Below, piece after piece: positions 24,119 through 29,907 of a stretch of 29,907 bases of DNA. The translations under genes were made by a program, and so were the position numbers. Below the pieces are notes generated by a model. The model had not been told where the DNA came from. It saw only the letters and a program-made list of their open reading frames with translations, and did not search any database. This stretch comes from an uncultured beta proteobacterium. Its GTDB lineage: Bacteria > Pseudomonadota > Gammaproteobacteria > Burkholderiales > Burkholderiaceae. The DNA is taken from assembly GCA_903845455.1 (NCBI GenBank), contig CAIMXN010000022.1, positions 1 through 29,907 of the forward strand, written 5' to 3'. Positions within the stretch are counted from its first letter, which is position 1. Each line of letters begins with the position of its first letter.

Positions 24119-26305
24119 TCAAGTAGGTTTTACAGATTTGCGAATCTGTTCGAGCACATCTTTAGCCGATGCTGGAATTGGAGTTCCTGGACCATAGATT
24201 CCCTTAACACCTGATTCGTAGAGGAATTCATAATCCTGACGCGGGATCACACCGCCAACAAAGACAATGATGTCATCAGCACCCTGTTTCTTCAACTCAG
24301 CAATAATGGCTGGCACCAAAGTCTTATGACCAGCAGCTAAAGTTGAAATACCCAGCGCATGAACGTCATTCTCAATAGCCTGGCGCGCACACTCTTCTGG
24401 GGTTTGGAATAAAGGTCCAATGTCAACGTCAAAACCCAAGTCAGCAAAAGCAGTGGCTACTACTTTAGCGCCGCGATCATGACCATCCTGACCCAACTTA
24501 GCAATCATCACACGCGGACGACGACCGAAGTCTTTTGCAAAGTCAGCGATTTCTACTTTGAGTTTCTCCCAGCCTGCGGCTGAGTCATAGGCAGCTGCAT
24601 ACACACCGGTCACCTTTTGAGTATCGGCGCGATGGCGCCCGTAAACTTTTTCCAATGCATCAGAAACCTCACCAACGGTAGCGCGTAAGCGCATGGCGTT
24701 GACAGCCAACTCTAACAAGTTGCCCGTGTTTTCTTCAGCGGCTTTTGTTAATGCATTTAGTGCAACTTCTACTTTCTGAGTATCTCGCTGCGCTTTGATT
24801 CCTTTTAAGCGCACAATTTGACTGTCCCGTACTTGGTCGTTATCAATCATGCGTACATCAACCAAATCTTCTTTAGCCAGTTTGTATTTGTTGACTCCCA
24901 CAATGACATCAGACCCAGAATCAATTTTGGCTTGTTTCTCAGCAGCGGCAGCCTCAATTTTGAGCTTAGCCCAGCCACTCTCGACCGCCTTAGTCATACC
25001 ACCCATGCCATCTACTTCTTGAATAATTTCCCATGCCTTATCAGCCATCTCTTGCGTGAGGCTCTCCATCATGTAAGAGCCGGCCCAAGGATCAATCACG
25101 CTGGTAATGTGGGTCTCTTCTTGAATGATTAATTGCGTATTACGGGCAATCCGGCTTGAGAATTCAGATGGCAAAGCAATGGCTTCATCAAATGAATTGG
25201 TATGCAAAGATTGAGTGCCACCAAATATCGCAGACATCGCTTCTATCGTGGTTCGCACTACGTTGTTATAGGGGTCTTGCTCCGTCAGCGACCAGCCAGA
25301 AGTTTGGCAATGCGTACGCAGCATCAAAGACTTTGGATTCTTCGGATCAAAGGACTTCATAATGCGCCACCACAGTAGTCGTGCCGCTCGCAACTTAGCC
25401 ACTTCCAAATAAAAATTCATGCCCATTGCAAAAAAGAACGAGAGTCGCCCTGCAAAACCATCGACATCGAGGCCTTTAGCCAATGCCGTTTTGACATATT
25501 CCTTACCATCCGCCAGTGTGAAAGCGAGTTCCAAGACTTGATTGGCACCAGCTTCTTGAATGTGATAACCCGAAATTGAAATCGAGTTGAACTTAGGCAT
25601 ATTTTTAGCGGTGTACTCAATGATGTCACCAATGATCCGTATCGAGGGCTCTGGTGGGTAAATATAGGTATTACGCACCATGAACTCTTTCAGAATATCG
25701 TTCTGAATCGTGCCAGAGAGCTGCTCTTGCTTTACACCCTGTTCTTCACCCGCGACAATGTAACCTGCCAAGACTGGCAGTACAGCGCCATTCATCGTCA
25801 TCGATACAGAAACTTTGTCTAACGGTATACCGTCAAATAAGATCTTCATATCCTCTACAGAATCAATTGCCACACCAGCTTTACCTACGTCACCTGTGAC
25901 CCGTGGATGATCTGAGTCATAGCCACGATGGGTTGCTAAATCGAATGCAACTGAAACACCTTGGCCACCTGCATCGAGGGCTTTTCGATAAAAGGCATTG
26001 GATTCTTCTGCTGTTGAGAAACCGGCATATTGACGAATCGTCCAAGGGCGCACTGAATACATCGTGGCTTGTGGTCCACGCACAAACGGCTCAAATCCAG
26101 GCAATGAATTTGCATACGGCAAATCCTCGGTATCGGCTGAGGTGTATAGTGCTTTTAGATGAATGCCATCGGGGGTTTTCCAACCCAATGCATCAACGTT
26201 TCCATTAGGTGCAGATTTTTGTGCTGATTTCTTCCAAGCGTCTAAATTTGTTTCTTGCACATCTGGCCAAGAAGACGATTCTGACTTTTTCTGATTGCTA
26301 CTCAT
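24119..26305 (-). CDS. scpA: Methylmalonyl-CoA mutase, single-chain
   Basis: The enzyme isomerises (R)-methylmalonyl-CoA to succinyl-CoA using adenosylcobalamin. The 728-residue length and domain order match the homodimeric type: an N-terminal TIM-barrel substrate domain (PGFEPFVRGPQATMY, RPWTIRQYAGFSTAEESN, GGQGVSVAFDLATHRGYDSDHP) and a C-terminal cobalamin domain (about 590-728) with KLGQDGHDRGAKVVA, where His609 is the lower axial cobalt ligand, followed by FVGGVIP and the GPGTPIP loop. The start has a strong AGGAGT 5 nt upstream. It is the first gene of the eight-gene minus-strand run and faces the GntR regulator across 95 bp. Cobalamin need implies B12 synthesis or uptake elsewhere. Confidence 0.97.
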   Translation of the reverse strand: MSSNQKKSESSSWPDVQETNLDAWKKSAQKSAPNGNVDALGWKTPDGIHLKALYTSADTEDLPYANSLPGFEPFVRGPQATMYSVRPWTIRQYAGFSTAEESNAFYRKALDAGGQGVSVAFDLATHRGYDSDHPRVTGDVGKAGVAIDSVEDMKILFDGIPLDKVSVSMTMNGAVLPVLAGYIVAGEEQGVKQEQLSGTIQNDILKEFMVRNTYIYPPEPSIRIIGDIIEYTAKNMPKFNSISISGYHIQEAGANQVLELAFTLADGKEYVKTALAKGLDVDGFAGRLSFFFAMGMNFYLEVAKLRAARLLWWRIMKSFDPKNPKSLMLRTHCQTSGWSLTEQDPYNNVVRTTIEAMSAIFGGTQSLHTNSFDEAIALPSEFSSRIARNTQLIIQEETHITSVIDPWAGSYMMESLTQEMADKAWEIIQEVDGMGGMTKAVESGWAKLKIEAAAAEKQAKIDSGSDVIVGVNKYKLAKEDLVDVRMIDNDQVRDSQIVRLKGIKAQRDTQKVEVALNALTKAAEENTGNLLELAVNAMRLRATVGEVSDALEKVYGRHRADTQKVTGVYAAAYDSAAGWEKLKVEIADFAKDFGRRPRVMIAKLGQDGHDRGAKVVATAFADLGFDVDIGPLFQTPEECARQAIENDVHALGISTLAAGHKTLVPAIIAELKKQGADDIIVFVGGVIPRQDYEFLYESGVKGIYGPGTPIPASAKDVLEQIRKSVKPT

Positions 26306-26360
26306 AAAGCACTCCTAGTTGGCTTTATTGCATATTTACAATATTCATCTGCCATTTTGC

Positions 26361-26388
26361 TTGACTTTTCTCAATTTGTCTACATAAT
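26361..26388 (+). promoter_or_regulatory. Candidate promoter of the GntR regulator gene
   Basis: TTGACT (26361-26366) and CATAAT (26383-26388) are separated by 16 bp, each one mismatch from consensus. Transcription would start near 26395, leaving about 6 nt before the ATG at 26401, and no ribosome binding site is visible, so translation may be nearly leaderless. The -10 overlaps the tandem operator-like repeats, which fits autorepression. Confidence 0.5.
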
Positions 26389-26399
26389 GTATACATAAT
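26377..26399. promoter_or_regulatory. Tandem operator-like repeats between scpA and the GntR gene
   Basis: TGTCTACATAAT (26377-26388) and TGTATACATAAT (26388-26399) are 12-bp direct repeats differing at one base and offset by 11 bp, one helical turn. The second contains the perfect palindrome ATGTATACAT (26387-26396). GntR/FCD regulators commonly bind short palindromes with a TGTATACA-like core, so this is a good candidate operator for the adjacent regulator and the divergent scpA operon. Confidence 0.5.
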
Positions 26400-26400
26400 T

Positions 26401-27039
26401 ATGAATACAAAGCTCATTAATAGACCTTTATACGAAGACGTTGCAGAACGGCTTCGGACGCAGATATTTGCCCATGAGTTGGCTCCAGGCAGCTGGTTAG
26501 ATGAACAAAGCCTGGCTCAGGAGTTCGGAATTAGCAGAACCCCGATGCGAGAAGCCATCAAAGTATTGGCCTCAGAAGGTCTAGTAACAACCAAAATGAA
26601 TCGTGGCGCCTATGTCACTGAGGTCGATAGACGGGATTTGGAGCAAATCTTCACCATTCTCTCCCTATTAGAGGGTCAAGCTGCCAAGGAAACGGCCCTT
26701 ATAGCCACTGAAGAGCACTTAACGCAGTTAGATAATCTGCACCATCGTCTAGAAAAAGCAGCTGCAGATCGAGATATAGAGCAGTTTTTTGAGGTGAACG
26801 TCAAATTTCATGATTTGATCCAAGAGATTGCCGGCAATAAGTGGATGAATGGCGTGATTGCTGACCTTAGAAAGGTTCTGAAACTGCAACGGCGCGATTC
26901 CCTCAGTCGCAGTGGGCGCCTACAGAACTCACTACTGGAACATCGAGAAATACTTCAGGCCATATTGAAACGTGATTCTGTTGAGGCTGAAGCTGCAATG
27001 CGTAAACACCTTGCACGCGGTCTAGAGGCCACCAAATAA
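26401..27039 (+). CDS. GntR-family transcriptional regulator with FCD domain
   Basis: The 212-residue protein has an N-terminal winged helix-turn-helix (residues 8-75; QSLAQEFGISRTPMREAIKVLASEGLV is the GntR recognition region, with RGAYVTEV as the wing) and an all-helical FCD ligand-binding domain (about 85-205). Candidate metal/ligand histidines occur in VKFHDLIQEIAGN, LLEHREILQAI and MRKHLARG, as in FadR/VanR-type proteins. Its position, divergent from the methylmalonyl-CoA/propionyl-CoA operon, suggests that it controls that operon and itself; the effector could be a propionate-derived metabolite, but nothing in the sequence fixes this. No ribosome site precedes the ATG. Confidence 0.93.
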   Translation: MNTKLINRPLYEDVAERLRTQIFAHELAPGSWLDEQSLAQEFGISRTPMREAIKVLASEGLVTTKMNRGAYVTEVDRRDLEQIFTILSLLEGQAAKETALIATEEHLTQLDNLHHRLEKAAADRDIEQFFEVNVKFHDLIQEIAGNKWMNGVIADLRKVLKLQRRDSLSRSGRLQNSLLEHREILQAILKRDSVEAEAAMRKHLARGLEATK

Positions 27040-27074
27040 AGTCCAGACTTCAAGATCAAACATGATCAGCCAAA

Positions 27075-27104
27075 AAAAATGCCTGGAAATTTCCAGGCAT
27101 TTTT
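27075..27104. terminator. Bidirectional intrinsic terminator
   Basis: A perfect 30-bp palindrome centred between 27089 and 27090, with a TGCCTGG/CCAGGCA core flanked by A-run on the left and T-run on the right, so it gives a stem followed by U-run in both directions. It lies 36 bp after the GntR gene stop and 18 bp from the end of the convergent cytochrome gene, terminating both. Confidence 0.9.
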
Positions 27105-27122
27105 GCATTGATTGCTAGTGAT

Positions 27123-27467
27123 TTACTTCTTCACAACTAAATTGCCTGGTAAAGAAGAAACATAAGCAGCTATGTCATGCAAATCAGCATCTGAAAAAGC
27201 CTGTACCTGAGAGGACATGATGGCATTCGTACGGCCATACTGAGCATTGCCATTCCCGACTTGATAAGCGTGCAAAGCATAGTAAATATAGTCAGAATGC
27301 TGGCCTGCTAACTTTGGATAGACGGGCAAAATGGGTGCATTTAAGCCAGCACCATGACAAGAAGCGCAATTGGCTTTTTCAACCAAAGCTTGACCTTTAT
27401 CTAAGTTAGCGGCGTTAGCTAAACCAATGCAAGACAATAAAACGGCAGTAATGAGTGTGACTTTCAT
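27123..27467 (-). CDS. Small periplasmic c-type cytochrome
   Basis: A single-haem electron carrier. From the ATG at 27467 (chosen because an N-terminal signal peptide then starts directly with MKVTLITAVLL and ends ANA-ANL, and AGAGA lies upstream) it has 114 residues. Haem attachment is CASCH (Cys34, Cys37, His38) and the likely axial ligand is Met84 in NAIMSSQVQAFSD. YPKLAGQHSDYIYYALHAYQ is the typical class I (c4/c5/cytochrome c553-like) helix. A frame beginning at 27488 would overlap the preceding gene and spoil the signal peptide. It follows another cytochrome by 17 bp, forming a two-gene operon ended by the palindromic terminator. The redox partner is unknown; a terminal oxidase is plausible. 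Confidence 0.9.
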   Translation of the reverse strand: MKVTLITAVLLSCIGLANAANLDKGQALVEKANCASCHGAGLNAPILPVYPKLAGQHSDYIYYALHAYQVGNGNAQYGRTNAIMSSQVQAFSDADLHDIAAYVSSLPGNLVVKK

Positions 27468-27484
27468 ATGACGGTCTCTAAATA

Positions 27485-27850
27485 TCACTTCAATGAGTTA
27501 TTAGGTGAGCTGGCAGTCTGCGCAGCATAGTATTCGCCGATATCAGCCATATCTTGATCTGACAAGCTAGTAGCAATAGCCCGCATCGTAGGATGCTTTC
27601 TTTCGCCCTTTTTGTATGCAGCCAAAGCAGTGGCAATATAGGCGCCATTTTGACCACCTAACATCGGCACTTTATAAACGATTGGATAGTCAGTACGGTA
27701 GTCAGGAATGGAGTGGCAACCAATACAAAGCCAAACCTTACCTTTACCCCCATCAGCTGAACCTTTTACATCGGCAGCTTGGGCAGAAAATCCAGTAAAT
27801 ACCAAAATAGCGCAAACCGCTAATTGGGGAAGAGTGAAAAGTTTTTTCAT
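27485..27850 (-). CDS. Small periplasmic c-type cytochrome
   Basis: First gene of the two-cytochrome operon. From the ATG at 27850 it has 121 residues (an in-frame GTG at 27859 is an alternative). The signal peptide MKKLFTLPQLAVCAILVFTGFSAQAA ends in an AQA-type cleavage site. The haem motif is CIGCH (Cys42, Cys45, His46), and the likely axial Met is Met89 in HPTMRAIATSLSD. The region VPMLGGQNGAYIATALAAYKKGERKHPTM closely follows the layout of the downstream cytochrome, so the two probably act together or arose by duplication. A TATACT at 27899-27894 upstream may be its -10. Class I c553/c4-type electron carrier is the best description. Confidence 0.9.
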   Translation of the reverse strand: MKKLFTLPQLAVCAILVFTGFSAQAADVKGSADGGKGKVWLCIGCHSIPDYRTDYPIVYKVPMLGGQNGAYIATALAAYKKGERKHPTMRAIATSLSDQDMADIGEYYAAQTASSPNNSLK

Positions 27851-27893
27851 AGAAATCACTGATTATTTAATTTGATCCATAACAAGTGGTGGA

Positions 27894-27899
27894 AGTATA
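27894..27899 (-). promoter_or_regulatory. Candidate -10 element of the cytochrome operon
   Basis: The minus strand reads TATACT 43 bp upstream of the ATG at 27850. I do not see a good -35 at 16-18 bp spacing, so this is a weak call. Confidence 0.25.
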
Positions 27900-27948
27900 G
27901 CGGAGAGTAGCCAAAACAGTCCTGGAACGCAGAAAATCGGTAAAAATG

Positions 27949-27977
27949 CTGAAATTTATGAGCCTTTTACCTATACT
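27949..27977 (+). promoter_or_regulatory. Candidate promoter of the MoxR ATPase gene
   Basis: CTGAAA (27949-27954, 4/6 match to the -35 consensus), 17-bp spacer, TATACT (27972-27977, 5/6 match to the -10). The leader would be about 27 nt, with TAGG 6-8 nt before the ATG at 28011. Confidence 0.4.
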
Positions 27978-28010
27978 GAGGCGCTCCATAAACGACTTTT
28001 TAGGCCAGTC

Positions 28011-28868
28011 ATGACTAAGAACAAAACCCGCTTTGATGGTTCCCAAAGCTATGTAGCTACTGATGACTTAAAGCTGGCTGTCAATGCAGCTATAGCCTTA
28101 CAGCGTCCTCTTTTAATCAAAGGTGAGCCTGGCACAGGTAAAACAATGCTGGCTGAAGAAGTTGCTGCTGCCCTCAAAATGCCTTTACTGCAATGGCATA
28201 TCAAATCCACTACCAAAGCACAACAAGGCTTGTATGAATATGACGCCGTTAGTCGACTACGAGATTCTCAGTTGGGCGATGAAAAAGTGAAGGATATTGG
28301 TAACTACATAGTAAAGGGCGTCTTATGGCAAGCGTTTGATGCTGATGAACCTACCGTATTACTCATTGATGAAATCGACAAAGCTGATATTGAATTTCCG
28401 AATGATCTCTTGCGAGAAATCGATCGCATGGAATTTTATGTTTATGAAACGCGTGAGCTCATCAAAGCAAAGCACCGCCCTCTTGTCATCATCACCTCAA
28501 ATAATGAAAAAGAACTACCCGATGCATTTTTGCGTCGTTGCTTCTTTCATTACATTACCTTCCCAGATGCTGGGACAATGCAAAGCATTGTGGATGTGCA
28601 TCACCCCAATATCAAACAAGATCTGCTAGATGCAGCACTTAAATCTTTTTATCAAATCAGGGCTTTGCCAGGCCTCAAGAAAAAGCCCTCCACTTCGGAA
28701 CTCATTGATTGGTTAAAACTACTCTTGGCCGAAGATATTCCAGCTGAAGCCTTATATAGCTCAGATGAAAAGATTGTGGTGCCGCCCTTGCATGGTGCTC
28801 TGCTAAAAAATGAACAAGATGTGCATTTGTTTGAACGCCTAGTGATGATGAATCACAATCATCGTTAA
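28011..28868 (+). CDS. MoxR-family AAA+ ATPase
   Basis: MoxR ATPases act as chaperones that assemble or activate protein complexes together with a VWA-domain partner. The 285-residue protein has Walker A GEPGTGKT (residues 38-45), Walker B VLLIDEIDKAD (Asp120, Glu121), a sensor 1 Asn in VIITSNNEKELPDAFLRRC, which also holds the arginine-finger candidates, and a helical lid (about 190-285). The sequence resembles the CoxD-like branch, whose best known member helps insert the copper/molybdenum centre of CO dehydrogenase, but no such enzyme is in the window, so I give no specific target. The VWA gene starts 37 bp downstream on the same strand, the standard pairing. The cytochrome operon is divergent from it. 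Confidence 0.92.
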   Translation: MTKNKTRFDGSQSYVATDDLKLAVNAAIALQRPLLIKGEPGTGKTMLAEEVAAALKMPLLQWHIKSTTKAQQGLYEYDAVSRLRDSQLGDEKVKDIGNYIVKGVLWQAFDADEPTVLLIDEIDKADIEFPNDLLREIDRMEFYVYETRELIKAKHRPLVIITSNNEKELPDAFLRRCFFHYITFPDAGTMQSIVDVHHPNIKQDLLDAALKSFYQIRALPGLKKKPSTSELIDWLKLLLAEDIPAEALYSSDEKIVVPPLHGALLKNEQDVHLFERLVMMNHNHR

Positions 28869-28905
28869 ACGACACAGTATTTACTTAGCCTTCTTAGTCT
28901 ATTAG

Positions 28906-29907
28906 ATGCTCATTCAATTTTTCCTCAATCTCAAGGAGGCGAAAGTACCGGTATCGGTGCGAGAGTTTTTGACCTTATTAGAAGCACTCAAGTCTGATGT
29001 GATAAACCCTTCAATTGATGAGTTTTATCAATTAGCCAGAATGACTTTAGTCAAAGATGAACAATACTTTGATCGCTTTGATCAAGTCTTTGGCGCTTAT
29101 TTCAATGGTATTGAGCAGATCATTGCCATGCAGCCAGAGATCCCCTTGGATTGGTTAGAAAAGAAACTTCAAAGAGTGCTCTCTGATGAGGAAAAGGCTG
29201 CACTGAAGAAGTTAGGTGGACCAGAAGCGCTAAAGAAGCGCCTTGAAGAACTCATGAAAGAGCAAAAAGATTGGCATGGTGGTGGTAATAAATGGATTGG
29301 TGCAGGTGGTTCCTCCCCCTTTGGTCATAGCGGCTACCATCCGGAAGGGATTCGGATTGGTGGTGAAAGCGCTGGTAATCGCACTGCTATTAAAGTCTGG
29401 GAAGCCAGAGAATTTAAAGACTATGACGCAAACCTCGCATTAGGCACGCGCAATATTAAGTTGGCTTTGCGAAGATTGAGACGCTTTGCTAGAGAAGGAT
29501 CTCATTTAGAGCTTGATCTAGATAAAACAATTCATTCCACGGCAGCGAATGCTGGCATGCTGGATATCAAAATGCGGCCTGAGCGTCACAACCAAGTAAA
29601 GGTGCTATTACTTATGGATGTGGGTGGCTCGATGGACGATCACATTCAAAGAATTGCCGAGCTCTTCTCTGCTGCCAAAACAGAATTTAAACACCTTGAA
29701 CATTATTACTTTCATAACTGCGTTTATGAAAGTTTATGGCAGAGCAATCGACGTCGTCGCGATCAAGTCACGCGTACTCAAGACATCATTAATAAATATG
29801 GCTCTGAATACAAACTCATTTTTGTCGGGGATGCCACCATGTCCCCTTATGAAATTTTGAGTCCTAATGGTTCGGTGGAATATAACAACCCCGAAGCTGG
29901 AGCAACC
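28906..29907 (+). CDS. VWA-domain protein, CoxE-like, 3' end beyond the window
   Basis: An open frame of 334 codons runs from the ATG at 28906 to the window edge without a stop. It begins MLIQFFLNLKEAKVPVSVREFL and contains a mainly helical N-terminal part, a Gly-rich stretch GGGNKWIGAGGSSPFG (about 125-140), and a von Willebrand factor A domain from about residue 231 (VKVLLLMDVGGSMDDHIQR). The MIDAS motif is DxGGS (Asp238, Gly240, Ser242) rather than the standard DxSxS, and GDATMSP (from residue 308) may give the last metal-site Asp. The family partners MoxR ATPases as a substrate adaptor. About 50-70 residues are probably missing at the C-terminus, judged from usual family length. The ribosome site is weak. 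Confidence 0.9.
   Translation, partial: MLIQFFLNLKEAKVPVSVREFLTLLEALKSDVINPSIDEFYQLARMTLVKDEQYFDRFDQVFGAYFNGIEQIIAMQPEIPLDWLEKKLQRVLSDEEKAALKKLGGPEALKKRLEELMKEQKDWHGGGNKWIGAGGSSPFGHSGYHPEGIRIGGESAGNRTAIKVWEAREFKDYDANLALGTRNIKLALRRLRRFAREGSHLELDLDKTIHSTAANAGMLDIKMRPERHNQVKVLLLMDVGGSMDDHIQRIAELFSAAKTEFKHLEHYYFHNCVYESLWQSNRRRRDQVTRTQDIINKYGSEYKLIFVGDATMSPYEILSPNGSVEYNNPEAGAT

Noticed and set aside
1..29907. CRISPR array, insertion sequence, prophage or integron
   Set aside because: No spaced direct repeats, transposase, integrase or phage-like gene seen; coding is continuous housekeeping and metabolic genes.

Overview
The window looks like chromosomal DNA of a betaproteobacterium of the Burkholderiaceae, most likely Polynucleobacter or a close relative. 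The basis is the gene content and protein style: a class I polyhydroxyalkanoate (PHA) cluster with phaR directly coupled to rimO, a propionyl-CoA carboxylase/methylmalonyl-CoA mutase operon, mid-range base composition and very tight packing. The assignment is by recognition, not by a search. I see no insertion sequence, phage gene, CRISPR array or clear sign of recent transfer.

Layout. 1-82 holds most of a tRNA-Leu(UAG). 280-1561 (minus) is ispF-ispD of the MEP isoprenoid pathway. 1585-6044 (plus) is mfd (transcription-coupled repair) and serB (serine synthesis). 6090-11789 (minus) reads, in order of transcription, phaC, phaB, phaR, rimO and a BktB-like thiolase: polymer synthesis, its regulator and an embedded ribosomal protein S12 modification gene. 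11912-13710 (minus) is rluD-pgeF. bamD (plus), alr (minus) and lplT (plus) follow: outer-membrane assembly, D-alanine supply and lysophospholipid import.

17176-26305 (minus) is one very tight run of eight genes, transcribed scpA (methylmalonyl-CoA mutase), meaB, pccB, pccA, an epimerase-like VOC protein, tsaB, rimI and a gene I read as a HolD-like (DNA polymerase III psi) protein with a worn-down uracil-DNA-glycosylase-type domain. The first five convert propionyl-CoA to succinyl-CoA; the last three are information-processing housekeeping genes. A divergent GntR/FCD regulator (26401-27039) faces this operon across 95 bp that hold tandem operator-like repeats. A 30-bp perfect palindrome separates the regulator from two convergent small c-type cytochromes. 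The window ends in a MoxR-type AAA+ ATPase and a von Willebrand factor A (CoxE-like) protein cut by the window edge.

Both acyl-CoA systems meet at propionyl-CoA and acetyl-CoA: the thiolase/PhaB/PhaC route can store them as polymer, while PCC-epimerase-mutase sends propionyl-CoA into the TCA cycle. The most interesting observations are the HolD-like protein, the metabolic operon carrying tsaB-rimI-holD, the divergent start regions with shared symmetric signals (ispD/mfd, rluD/bamD, scpA/gntR), and the dyad in front of phaR. No wholly new system is evident; the cytochrome/MoxR/VWA corner is the least understood part.
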